NCBI GenBank assembly: GCA_017960805.1
Contig: JAGCYM010000022.1
Coordinates: 1-64,000 of the forward strand
Reading direction: 5' to 3'
Length of the DNA stretch: 64,000 bases
Origin: Ruminococcus sp.
GTDB taxonomy: Bacteria > Bacillota > Clostridia > Oscillospirales > Ruminococcaceae
The translations under genes were made by a program, and so were the position numbers. The notes below the pieces were generated by a model. The model was not told where the DNA came from, did not search any database, and saw only the letters and a program-made list of their open reading frames with translations. The stretch's first letter is position 1, and each line of letters starts with the position of its first letter. Below are positions 1 to 7,834 of the stretch, piece after piece.

Positions 1-1033
1 CAGCCTGTGCAGTTCTCTTACCGTTTCTTGTCTGGAGCATATAGAGCTTCTTGTTCTCAACAGTGAACTCCATATCCTGCATATCGGGATAGTGATTTTC
101 GAGAGTCTGGCATACTTCCTTGAACTGAGCAAATGCCTCAGGGAATGTCTCAGCCATCTACTGGATAGGCATAGGAGTACGAACACCAGCAACAACGTCT
201 TCGCCCTGTGCGTTTGTGAGGAACTCACCCATGAGCTTCTTCTCGCCTGTAGCAGGATCACGTGTGAATGCAACACCTGTACCGCAATCATCACCCATGT
301 TACCGAATGCCATTGACTGTACGTTAACAGCAGTACCCCATGAGAACGGGATATCGTTGTCACGTCTGTAAACGTTAGCTCTGGGGTTGTCCCATGAACG
401 GAATACAGCCTTGATAGCACCAATGAGCTGCTCCTTAGGATCATCAGGGAAGTCTGTACCAATCTTAGCCTTGTATTCAGCCTTGAACTGTCCAGCGAGC
501 TCCTTGAGGTCGTCAGCGTTAAGCTCAACGTCCTGTGTAACGCCCTTCTTCTCCTTCATCTCGTCGATAAGCTCTTCAAAGTACTTCTTACCAACTTCCA
601 TAACAACGTCGGAGTACATCTGGATAAATCTTCTGTAGCAGTCCCAAGCCCATCTGGGGTTGTTGGACTTCTCTGCGATTGTATTAACAACAGTTTCGTT
701 AAGGCCGAGGTTGAGGATAGTATCCATCATACCAGGCATTGATGCACGAGCACCTGAACGAACAGAAACGAGGAGCGGATTCTCCTTGTCACCGAACTTC
801 TTGCCTGTGATACCTTCCATCTTTACGATGTACTCGTTAATCTCTGCCATAATCTCGTCAGAGATACCGCCGTCCTCGTAGTACTGTGTACAAGCTTCAG
901 TTGTGATTGTGAAGCCCTGGGGAACGGGAAGACCGATGTTTGTCATCTCAGCGAGGTTAGCGCCCTTACCGCCGAGAAGCTCTCTCATGTTAGCATTACC
1001 CTCTGAGAAAAGGTAACAATACTTGTTTGCCAT
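1..1033 (-). pseudogene. ppdK: Pyruvate, phosphate dikinase (5' part), interrupted by an in-frame TAG
   Basis: Pyruvate phosphate dikinase interconverts PEP and pyruvate using PPi/ATP in anaerobic glycolysis. The N-terminal ATP-grasp domain is clear: it begins [19 protein letters not shown], followed by [27 protein letters not shown] and [17 protein letters not shown]. The frame meets TAG at 158-160, then continues without a shift to the window edge as [12 protein letters not shown] ... [20 protein letters not shown], which is still ordinary PPDK sequence. One base change (AAG or CAG to TAG) would explain this. The rest of the gene lies outside the window. The start is the ATG at 1033, with GGAGG 8 nt upstream. 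I call it a pseudogene because TAG ends other genes here (rmuC, yqfD). A sequencing error is just as possible, and a non-functional PPDK would be surprising in this group. Confidence 0.75.
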
Positions 1034-1058
1034 GGGATTATACCTCCAGTTTTAAACT

Positions 1059-1111
1059 TTACCGGATAAGGGCATAACAAAGCACGCCCTTTCCGACTTA
1101 GATATATTATA
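1059..1111 (-). promoter_or_regulatory. Likely ppdK promoter -10 and 5' UTR hairpin
   Basis: On the minus strand a TATAAT lies at 1111-1106 with no good -35 at 17 bp, which suggests an activator-dependent promoter. The 5' UTR contains a short AAGGGC/GCCCTT stem (about 1065-1091). Confidence 0.4.
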
Positions 1112-1175
1112 CCATAAAATGGAATAAAAAGCCATATAGAATAAGGTGAAAAATTTGGGGCGATTTTGTTACACA

Positions 1176-1204
1176 TTGCACAAAAATATCCTGAATGAAA
1201 TAAT
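1176..1204 (+). promoter_or_regulatory. Possible rmuC promoter
   Basis: TTGCAC at 1176-1181, 17 bp, then AATAAT at 1199-1204. This is a moderate match about 100 nt upstream of the rmuC start. Confidence 0.4.
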
Positions 1205-1300
1205 AATAGGAAAAACTACTTGCATTTACTGGCTTTTTTTGTAATAATTTCAAGAGAAGTTAGATTTTTAGCGGAATATCCGAAGAGGAGAGACAATGAT

Positions 1301-2539
1301 ATGACAGATAAAATCCTGATCATTCTATGTATAATAATTATTATTTTATTGTTGATGGTGCTGTTTAAGCTCCTTAGCCCGGGAAAAGACAAAAACAGCG
1401 CAAGGCTAGAGAAGTCGCTCAGGGATGGTCTCTCTGCTTCACGCAGGGAGATGACGGCCGAACTGAATGGTGGAATGCAGACATTCAGCAGGTTGCTTAC
1501 AGACAACCAGAACCAGGCTTCTGAAGCTCAGTTGCGTCAGCTGACTAACCTGGAAAACAGATTCAGGACGCTTGAGTCGACAAACAATGAAAAGCTTGAG
1601 AATATGCGTGCTGCAATGGTACGTCAGCTTTCCTCGATTCAGGAAGAAAATCAGAAAAAACTGGATGTTATTCAGAATACCGTTAATGAAAAGCTTGATA
1701 CTCAGTTGCAGAAATCTTTTAAACTGGTCAGTGAGAGACTTGAAAAGGTCTATGAGAGTCTGGGTGAGATGCAGAGCATCGCTTCCGGAGTAGGCGACCT
1801 CAAGAAAGTACTCTCAAATGTTAAGACAAGAGGAATACTGGGAGAGATTCAGCTTGGAAGCATACTTGAAGAGATACTGGCACCAGAGCTTTATGAGACG
1901 GAGATTGCAACAATACCAGACAGCAGGGAGCATGTTGAGTTTGCTGTGAAGCTTCCCGGGGGTGCTGATGGATCAAATGTCTATCTGCCTATTGATTCAA
2001 AATTCCCCGGAGATACATATGCCGCATTGCAGGAGGCTTATGATTCAGGAGATAAGGAACGCATTGACTCCGCTAAAAAGGCTCTTGTTGCTGTGATAAA
2101 GAAATGTGCGGGAGATATCCGTTCGAAGTATGTATCTCCTCCGTATACCACAAATTTTGGAATTATGTTCCTTCCGTTTGAGGGATTGTATGCAGAGGCC
2201 GTTAATCTTGGGCTTGTTGAAACATTGCAGCGTGAATACAGTGTCAGTATAACTGGTCCGTCAACTATGGCAGCAATGCTTAATTCTCTGCAGATGGGCT
2301 TCCGTACACTGGCTATCCAGAAACGAAGCAATGAAGTTTGGGAAATACTTGGCTCAGTAAAGAAGGAGTTCCTCAATTTCTCCGATGCCCTTGAGAAGAC
2401 TCAGAAGCATATCCGTCAGGTTGATGATGATCTGGAGAAACTTATAGGCACACGTACTCGTCAGATAAACCGAAGTCTCAGTAAAATTGAACTGCCGGGT
2501 GGGGGAGACGAGAACACTGGACTGCTTGAAACTGAATAG
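1301..2539 (+). CDS. rmuC: RmuC-family protein
   Basis: RmuC proteins are membrane-anchored coiled-coil proteins with a nuclease-like C-terminal domain. They limit recombination at inverted repeats, and the biochemistry is poorly known. Seen here: an N-terminal TM segment (LIILCIIIIILLLMVLF), a long coiled coil (about residues 30-150), then the RmuC core with RGILGEIQLGSILEEIL, LPIDSKFPGD, MFLPFEGLYAEA and GPSTMAAMLNSLQMGF. The start at 1301 (MTDKILII) is chosen because GAGGAG lies about 9 nt upstream. The frame stays open upstream to 1220 but has no ribosome-binding site there. Length (412 aa) is normal. It stands alone and is convergent with the kinase gene. Confidence 0.93.
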   Translation: MTDKILIILCIIIIILLLMVLFKLLSPGKDKNSARLEKSLRDGLSASRREMTAELNGGMQTFSRLLTDNQNQASEAQLRQLTNLENRFRTLESTNNEKLENMRAAMVRQLSSIQEENQKKLDVIQNTVNEKLDTQLQKSFKLVSERLEKVYESLGEMQSIASGVGDLKKVLSNVKTRGILGEIQLGSILEEILAPELYETEIATIPDSREHVEFAVKLPGGADGSNVYLPIDSKFPGDTYAALQEAYDSGDKERIDSAKKALVAVIKKCAGDIRSKYVSPPYTTNFGIMFLPFEGLYAEAVNLGLVETLQREYSVSITGPSTMAAMLNSLQMGFRTLAIQKRSNEVWEILGSVKKEFLNFSDALEKTQKHIRQVDDDLEKLIGTRTRQINRSLSKIELPGGGDENTGLLETE

Positions 2540-2543
2540 AATT

Positions 2544-2585
2544 AAGAAGAGCGTAAAGGATTTGTCCTCTACGCTCTTCTTTTAT
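2544..2585 (+). terminator. Intrinsic terminator after rmuC
   Basis: Stem AGAAGAGCGTA / TACGCTCTTCT with an inner AGGA/TCCT, followed by TTTT. It lies between two convergent genes and could serve both. Confidence 0.85.
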
Positions 2586-2589
2586 GGAT

Positions 2590-4536
2590 TCAGTTCATTG
2601 TAATGATGAAACATACGCTCTTACCTTCGGCATTGTCGACGAAGAGTTTGAATTTATGCTTGTCGATAATTGATTTTGCTATTGCAAGACCAAGTCCATA
2701 TCCACCTGTAGCTCTGTTTCGTGAAGCATCACTTCGGTAGAATCTCTCGAAAACTTTTTCCTTTTCAGATTCCTTGAGGCCTGTTCCGGTATTGTATACT
2801 GAGAAGTGTATCTTTCCGTTGTCATTGGTCAGTGAAACTCGTACAGTACCCTTTTCCTTGGAGTATTTCAGAGCATTGTCGATGAAAATAGCGGCCATTT
2901 GTTTTATGTGCTGTTCGCTTCCTATAATGTGGATTCCGTCTTCGATGTTGAGAATGAAGTTCTTGCCTGCATCAAAGGCTCGGCATTCAAATGGAAGAGC
3001 AGTATTGGTGATGGCCTTGCTGAGGTCGAATTCTGTTTCAATAAAGTTCGAGTTGTTTTCAAGCCTTGTCAGATTGAGCAGATCATTGACTAATACGTTC
3101 ATTCGGTCTGCCTGATCCTGGATGTAGTTCAGCCATTTGTTTTCGCCTATCTCTCCGGCAAGTACATCGGCGTTAGCGGATATGACCGTCAACGGAGTTT
3201 TTAGCTCGTGACTTGCGTCTGAAACGAACTGTTTCTGTTTGTCAAATGCGACCTTAATTGGCCTTACTATGAGCCCGCTTAGGAAATATGCAGCAACTGA
3301 CAGGATTATTATGCTGATGAGGCCTACTACAACTGTAGTACGTTTCAGCTTGTTCATCATATCGATTTCGGCACTCTTATCGGTGAAGACCATAAGTGTT
3401 CCGTTATCCTTTTTCTCTGTGCAGAACTGGTAGTTGTTAGCCATACCGGATGCGACTTTTTTATTCAGGATTTGGTTTATGTATTCCTGAGCGACTGCAT
3501 CTGACATTTCATCATTGTTCTGAATGCCGGCAAGGTTGCCATCTTCATCTGCCATGATTAGAAAGAAGTCGATAGAACCGAGAGATCTTGGTACACTTCC
3601 TTTGTCATACCCCATGTTGTTCGGGTCCATACGCTCGCGTTCACGAGGAGGCATAGCAGTTGCTTTTGTGGAAGAAGTGGATGATGTGGCAACAGTTGTC
3701 TGAGTGGAATCATTATTATTTATTATAGTATATCCATCCAGAACGGGGATGAACTCGTTGTTTGCCATACCCGATGCAGGAGGATTTGGATTATAATAGT
3801 TCTCATAGATGTTGCCATAGCCGCCGTTGTTCTGTCCGCCATTGTTGTTATTGTCACCACCGTTGTTCCACCAGGGATTCCATGGTCCCCACGGTCCCCA
3901 TGGCCCCCATTGTCCCCAGTCACCGCCCCATTGTGCCCATGGATCCTGTTGACCATTTCCATCAGGCTGAGTTGTTGGGGGAGGATCAGTTTGCGGAGGA
4001 TGAGTGACTACAGCAGCAGTTGTAGTGGTTGTATAAACTGGCTGTCTAGTTGTTCTGATATCAGTAGCGCGCGTAGTGCGAGGCCATGTTTGCTGAGTTT
4101 CTCTTTCACGTGTTGTCTGCTGCCATGTAGAACGTGTTTCAGGAAGAACTGTTTGCTGCTGCGTTTCCGTAGGTGCAACAGTGGTCTGGACTGTTGCGAT
4201 GGTTTCTTCTGAAGTGACCGCTTGGGTTGTTGTAGCTTCTGTATGAGATGTTGGTGAATCACTAGGTTTTTGGTCGGGTTTTGATGACGGTTCCGTACGC
4301 TGGTAGTCGTCGAATCTCTGCCAGTTCTCGTCGTCAGGGCGTTCTATGAAGAATTTCTGGGAAACTCCATCATATTCAACACCTGCCGCAACCTGCTCGA
4401 GAACAATTTTAGTCTGGTGTTCCATAACAGTATCCATGATTATGTTGATTGAACCTAGTACTGCTATGAATATTGCAAGAAGAATGGAAGTGATGATTCC
4501 AAAGAATTTTAACTGTACTTTCCTGAACAAAGGCAT
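2590..4536 (-). CDS. Membrane sensor histidine kinase with Thr- and Trp-rich extracellular linker
   Basis: A 648-aa class I kinase that phosphorylates the adjacent OmpR-type regulator. TM1 is at residues 10-33 and TM2 at about 400-424. The HisKA motif SHELKTPLTVISANADVL carries the phospho-acceptor His443. The ATPase domain shows the N box (FIDNALKYS) and G box (GGYGLGLAIAKSI). The extracellular part (about 365 residues) is odd: a Thr/Gln/Pro-rich stretch (80-190), then nine Trp in residues 200-223 in a WGPW/WNPWW pattern, then an Asn/Gly-rich stretch (225-240). The ATG at 4536 follows an in-frame TGA, and GGAGG ends only 3 nt upstream; a TTG two codons in would have better spacing. The gene lies 30 nt downstream of the regulator. 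The ligand is unknown, but the linker looks wall- or glycan-facing. Confidence 0.92.
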   Translation of the reverse strand: MPLFRKVQLKFFGIITSILLAIFIAVLGSINIIMDTVMEHQTKIVLEQVAAGVEYDGVSQKFFIERPDDENWQRFDDYQRTEPSSKPDQKPSDSPTSHTEATTTQAVTSEETIATVQTTVAPTETQQQTVLPETRSTWQQTTRERETQQTWPRTTRATDIRTTRQPVYTTTTTAAVVTHPPQTDPPPTTQPDGNGQQDPWAQWGGDWGQWGPWGPWGPWNPWWNNGGDNNNNGGQNNGGYGNIYENYYNPNPPASGMANNEFIPVLDGYTIINNNDSTQTTVATSSTSSTKATAMPPRERERMDPNNMGYDKGSVPRSLGSIDFFLIMADEDGNLAGIQNNDEMSDAVAQEYINQILNKKVASGMANNYQFCTEKKDNGTLMVFTDKSAEIDMMNKLKRTTVVVGLISIIILSVAAYFLSGLIVRPIKVAFDKQKQFVSDASHELKTPLTVISANADVLAGEIGENKWLNYIQDQADRMNVLVNDLLNLTRLENNSNFIETEFDLSKAITNTALPFECRAFDAGKNFILNIEDGIHIIGSEQHIKQMAAIFIDNALKYSKEKGTVRVSLTNDNGKIHFSVYNTGTGLKESEKEKVFERFYRSDASRNRATGGYGLGLAIAKSIIDKHKFKLFVDNAEGKSVCFIITMN

Positions 4537-4566
4537 TCACCTCCGTAATAAATCATGATGTCGTTA

Positions 4567-5247
4567 TTATTTTTCGGTACTCTCGATTGAGTATCCTATA
4601 CTTCTGGCTGTCTTTATCTGTGCGGGAGCTGATATTACATTCAGCTTCTTGCGAAGGAATGAGATGTAAACCTCAATATTGTTGTAATCAACATCACTTT
4701 CGTATCCCCATATCTTCTCAATAATACGCTCTTTAGTGAGAATCTGTTTAGGGTTTGCAATAAGCAGTTCCATTATCTGGTATTCCTTCAGACTTAACTT
4801 CACATCGTTACCTTCGTAACTGATTGAACAGGTGTTCTTGTGAAGCTGAACACCATTGAAATCAAGCCTGTTGTCATCCTGGATTTCCCCTTTGCGCCGC
4901 GTTAGTGCTCTGACTCTGGCGAGAAGTTCGCCAGTAACAAAAGGTTTGGTAAGATAGTCATCAGCACCGGAATCGAGTCCGTTGATTTTATCATCGATCT
5001 CACTCCGCGCAGTAAGAAGAAGGACAGGAGTGTTTATTTTTTCAGCTCTCAGATTTTGCAGAACATCTAGACCGTTCATTCCAGGAAGCATTATATCAAG
5101 AATTATACAGTCATAAACGCCTGTCAGAGCATTATCAAGTCCGTCAACTCCATCATAAACTGTGTCGACGGAGTACATGTTACGTTTCAGGATCTCACTG
5201 AGCGCGTCAGCAAGCTGCATTTCGTCTTCGACAACGAGAATTTTCAT
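4567..5247 (-). CDS. OmpR/PhoB-family response regulator
   Basis: Receiver domain (MKILVVEDEMQLADAL; phospho-acceptor Asp in DCIILDIMLPG; LLLTARSEIDDKI; conserved Lys in DDYLTKPF) followed by a winged-helix DNA-binding domain (LSLKEYQIMELLIANPKQ; ERIIEKIWGYESDVDYNNIEVYI within it). 226 aa, the usual family length. The ATG at 5247 has GGGGG about 10 nt upstream; the frame extends further upstream without support. It forms an operon with the kinase at 2590-4536. The targets are not visible from sequence. Confidence 0.95.
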   Translation of the reverse strand: MKILVVEDEMQLADALSEILKRNMYSVDTVYDGVDGLDNALTGVYDCIILDIMLPGMNGLDVLQNLRAEKINTPVLLLTARSEIDDKINGLDSGADDYLTKPFVTGELLARVRALTRRKGEIQDDNRLDFNGVQLHKNTCSISYEGNDVKLSLKEYQIMELLIANPKQILTKERIIEKIWGYESDVDYNNIEVYISFLRKKLNVISAPAQIKTARSIGYSIESTEK

Positions 5248-5292
5248 AATGATTAACCCCCTTGAAGACAGCCGATACTGTCCTTGCATACT

Positions 5293-5330
5293 ATTATATC
5301 ACAAATCCTTTAAATAAACTTAAAAGGACG
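5293..5330 (-). promoter_or_regulatory. Possible autoregulated promoter of the two-component operon
   Basis: Minus-strand TATAAT at 5298-5293 with a poor -35. Just upstream is an imperfect inverted repeat CCTTTTAA-N5-TTTAAAGG, which would suit binding of the regulator itself. Confidence 0.35.
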
Positions 5331-5414
5331 GAAAGTTAATAGATTTGATTTGGAAAAAATAAAATGTGTTTTTTGTGCAAATCACCGGTTTTGACCGAAA
5401 TAGATAAACAAATG

Positions 5415-5446
5415 TTGACTAAGTTTAAGATTTATGCTAATATAAT
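5415..5446 (+). promoter_or_regulatory. Promoter for the gene at 5541
   Basis: TTGACT at 5415-5420, 17 bp, TAATAT at 5438-5443 (overlapping a TATAAT at 5441). Confidence 0.7.
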
Positions 5447-5540
5447 TGAGTAAAGACAGTGGCGCCAGTAAAAAGATATGGCGCATTCGATTTAGTAATT
5501 ACTGCGGCTTTAGCACTGCTGCATGGGATAAGGGGTGTTG

Positions 5541-6260
5541 ATGATGCTGTCACCACAGGAACGTGAACGTAAAAAGGGAATGTTTGCGAAGGCTCTTCGT
5601 TCAGGTGGAAATGCCGAAACAAAAAGATATATGGAATTATATGCTGATTTCAGTCAGCTTGGCTATACACGCGATCTGGCAGATGATTATGCAGACTCCT
5701 TTGTTAATGATCAGAAGAAACCTCTGCCGGAAGATATCATTCAGGCTGCGAAACTATTTGACAGAATACATGATTATGGTAGTGCAGAGTTCTATCTTGA
5801 GATGCTCAAGGATAAGAAACTGAATAATGATGATAAGTTTTCATATTGTATAGAAATGCTCAAGATTAAGAGTAAGCAGGGGCACTGGCGTGATGCTGTT
5901 GATTTCCGTACGGAGAATATAAATTTCATGCAGAATCATTCCAAAAAAGTCGACATGAAACAGCTTGCAGATATGTATATAGCTCTTGCGCTTGTTGATT
6001 GTGCGTCTAAGAAATATATGCCCGCTTTCAAGCTCCTGATGAATTTCGGCTATAAGCCACAGGGCAAGAATGATGCAAAACTGCTTGAGATCCTCATCAC
6101 AGGAATATACATCTGTTCAAAGACCGGGAATCAGGAGAGCATTGATAATGCAATTGAAAATGCACATGGAGCAATGAAGCTTTTCACTGAATATGAACAT
6201 CCATGGTTGAAAGCTTATTATGAGAAGCAGATAGAAGAAGCTGCGCAGGGAATAATATAA
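5541..6260 (+). CDS. Helical repeat protein of unknown function
   Basis: I do not recognise a family. The 240-aa product has no signal peptide or TM segment and reads as all-alpha, with TPR-like helix pairs (for example AAKLFDRIHDYGSAEFYLEML, then KFSYCIEMLKIKSKQGHWRDA), so it is probably a cytoplasmic scaffold or interaction protein. The start is at 5541 or the next ATG at 5544, with AAGGGG 6 nt upstream. A GTG at 5535 is also in frame. It is monocistronic, with its own promoter and a strong terminator, and lies between a two-component system and the orphan RNA. Confidence 0.75.
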   Translation: MMLSPQERERKKGMFAKALRSGGNAETKRYMELYADFSQLGYTRDLADDYADSFVNDQKKPLPEDIIQAAKLFDRIHDYGSAEFYLEMLKDKKLNNDDKFSYCIEMLKIKSKQGHWRDAVDFRTENINFMQNHSKKVDMKQLADMYIALALVDCASKKYMPAFKLLMNFGYKPQGKNDAKLLEILITGIYICSKTGNQESIDNAIENAHGAMKLFTEYEHPWLKAYYEKQIEEAAQGII

Positions 6261-6274
6261 CTTAGAATAATATT

Positions 6275-6308
6275 GCAGGAGTCTAATGACTCCTGCTTTT
6301 ATTTTTTT
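6275..6308 (+). terminator. Intrinsic terminator
   Basis: Perfect 9-bp stem GCAGGAGTC-taat-GACTCCTGC followed by TTTTATTTTTTTT. Confidence 0.93.
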
Positions 6309-6640
6309 TGAACAAAATCAAAAAAAGTGAAAAATTTTCGACATTGTTTAATAGATATAAAAAATAACAAAAGCATTCTTGATGGCAGCGTTTTGTATCG
6401 ATAAAGTATGTAATTACAGATAAATGAATTACATAAGGATTTGTAATGACAAATTATTTCACTATATTACTGCGAATTCACGCTGTAGATTATTTATTTA
6501 ACCAGTACATAATAAGTATAATATTGTTTTTGTGAATTTAATATATACAAAATACAACAAACAACTTATTAACTTTATATCAATATAAATAGCTGAATTT
6601 TTTATCGCAATTTTGTCCTAAAAATGAGCAATATAATAGG
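6309..6640 (+). other. AT-rich non-coding stretch
   Basis: Very AT-rich, with no open frame of note, no clear hairpin, and no promoter until its right edge. I see no function here. Confidence 0.6.
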
Positions 6641-6669
6641 TTGATTATCTTGCCTGTTTATTTTATAAT
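6641..6669 (+). promoter_or_regulatory. Promoter of the orphan RNA
   Basis: TTGATT at 6641-6646, exactly 17 bp, TATAAT at 6664-6669. There is no reading frame or ribosome-binding site downstream until pth, which has its own promoter. Confidence 0.8.
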
Positions 6670-6675
6670 ACAAGT

Positions 6676-7068
6676 GTCGGAACCGGAATTCTGCTAAAAA
6701 CAGGGCTTCGGTCGACAGCACAATAAGATATGAATAAATTATTGTGTCCTGTGATTAACGGCAAGTACATTTCATTCTGCTTTCCGGTTTAAACTCCGCC
6801 GGATTCTTTGTTTTACCAATTAGTTATTGCAGACATTCGGGCAAGCAAGCTGTTTATTAAACATTAATGCCTATAATATGTTTAATCGCCTAAATTCAGC
6901 TTCAGACAGTTTACACGATGTGAACGATTCCCGCTAAAGCAGTTGGATGTATGGATACTTCGGATTGTATCTGCCGTAGTTGGAAATACGTATAGAGGGT
7001 GCGTGTTTCTGACACTGAGAGACGTTCTTCACTGACTTTTGAGAGGGTGTCGGTGAAGAGCGTCTTTT
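6676..7068 (+). ncRNA. Unassigned structured RNA, about 390 nt
   Basis: A non-coding unit bounded by a near-consensus promoter and an intrinsic terminator. Long-range perfect pairings are visible: AACCGGAA (6681-6688) with TTCCGGTT (6782-6789), enclosing ACAGG (6700-6704)/CCTGT (6748-6752) and CACAATAA (6719-6726)/TTATTGTG (6739-6746). A separate hairpin is TTAAACAT (6857-6864)/ATGTTTAA (6878-6885), with GATAC/GTATC near 6955-6972. The ends can pair through GTGTC (6674-6678) and GACAC (7011-7015). The RNase P core, tmRNA ends and SRP apical loop are all absent. The length is too great for ordinary 6S RNA. It is probably a stand-alone structured RNA rather than a pth leader. Confidence 0.6.
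7021..7068 (+). terminator. Terminator of the orphan RNA
   Basis: 16-bp stem (7021-7036 with 7049-7064, two G-U pairs), 12-nt loop, then TTTTCT. Confidence 0.88.
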
Positions 7069-7085
7069 CTCATTATATGGAAACT

Positions 7086-7107
7086 GCGTCTCAGGGACGC
7101 TTTTTTT
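7086..7107 (+). terminator. Second, tandem terminator
   Basis: GCGTC-tcagg-GACGC followed by seven T. It backs up the stronger terminator 20 nt upstream. Confidence 0.75.
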
Positions 7108-7121
7108 GTGTCCGTGGTAAG

Positions 7122-7150
7122 TTGCTTTTTGGTGCGTACCGTGGTATAAT
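7122..7150 (+). promoter_or_regulatory. pth-mfd promoter
   Basis: TTGCTT at 7122-7127, 17 bp, TATAAT at 7145-7150. Confidence 0.78.
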
Positions 7151-7185
7151 ATAAGACGATATACAGTTATTAAGGAGCGATAAAC

Positions 7186-7812
7186 TTGAGTATTTTTGAT
7201 GTGTTCGACCGAATTTCATCTAATTCGACTGCCGCAAGAGGTAAAATAGAATATGTTATAGCGGGCCTAGGCAACCCCGGACTTGAGTATGAGGGAAGCC
7301 GTCACAATGCAGGTTTCTTTACAATTGATACGCTTGCTGAACAGCTAGGTGAAAAAATAGATAGGCTGCGTTTCAAAGGCAAGATGGCAGAAGTGGTAAT
7401 TGAAGGCAAGCGCTGTCTGCTTCTGAAGCCAACAACATATATGAATAATAGTGGCGAATCTATAGTTCAGGCACTGGAATTCTATAAGATTGATGCGGAG
7501 AACCTTATAGTAATATATGATGATATTTCACTTGAGCCCGGAAAGCTTCGAATAAGAAGAAAGGGAAGTCATGGCGGTCATAATGGCATGAGAAGCATTA
7601 TAGACCTCACTGGAAGAGATGATTTCCCGCGTATCAAGATGGGCGTCGGAAAGAAGCCACATCCTGATTATGATCTTGCAAAATGGGTACTAGGTAAGTT
7701 TGGCAAGGAAGACGCGGTAAAGCTTAAGGAAGCAGCTGAAAATGCGTGTGAGTGCATCAGACTTATGGTACAGGGAAAGACTGATGAGGCAATGAACAAG
7801 TATAATTCGTAA
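7186..7812 (+). CDS. pth: Peptidyl-tRNA hydrolase
   Basis: Cleaves peptidyl-tRNA released from stalled ribosomes, recycling tRNA in the cytoplasm. Family motifs: VIAGLGNPGLEYEGSRHNAGF (split: GLGNPG and the catalytic His in RHNAGF), KPTTYMNNSGE, and the catalytic Asp region VIYDDISLEPG with GSHGGHNGMRS. The start is TTG at 7186, with AAGGAG 8 nt upstream; no ATG fits. 208 aa including a short N-terminal extension (about 20 residues) before the usual start of the fold. It is followed 22 nt later by mfd, the classic pth-mfd order of Firmicutes. Confidence 0.97.
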   Translation: MSIFDVFDRISSNSTAARGKIEYVIAGLGNPGLEYEGSRHNAGFFTIDTLAEQLGEKIDRLRFKGKMAEVVIEGKRCLLLKPTTYMNNSGESIVQALEFYKIDAENLIVIYDDISLEPGKLRIRRKGSHGGHNGMRSIIDLTGRDDFPRIKMGVGKKPHPDYDLAKWVLGKFGKEDAVKLKEAAENACECIRLMVQGKTDEAMNKYNS

Positions 7813-7834
7813 TAGTCATTTTCCGGAGATATGT

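Noticed and set aside
158..160. TAG in ppdK as a recoded (pyrrolysine or reassigned) codon
   Set aside because: TAG ends several intact genes here (rmuC, yqfD), no pyl genes are seen, and the family residue at this site is an ordinary one; mutation or error is simpler.
3723..4262. Frames opposite and out of phase with the kinase linker
   Set aside because: Shadows of Thr/Gln/Trp-rich low-complexity coding sequence; the kinase frame is continuous.
6990..7020. TPP riboswitch-like GGGTGC ... CTGAGA
   Set aside because: The second conserved half (the ACCTGATCTGG-type part and AATGCC) is missing, and the site runs straight into a terminator.
6676..7068. RNase P RNA, tmRNA or SRP RNA
   Set aside because: None of the conserved cores or ends (GGAAAGTCC-type P4 strand, CCA end with tag frame, GGAAGCAGCCA loop) is present.
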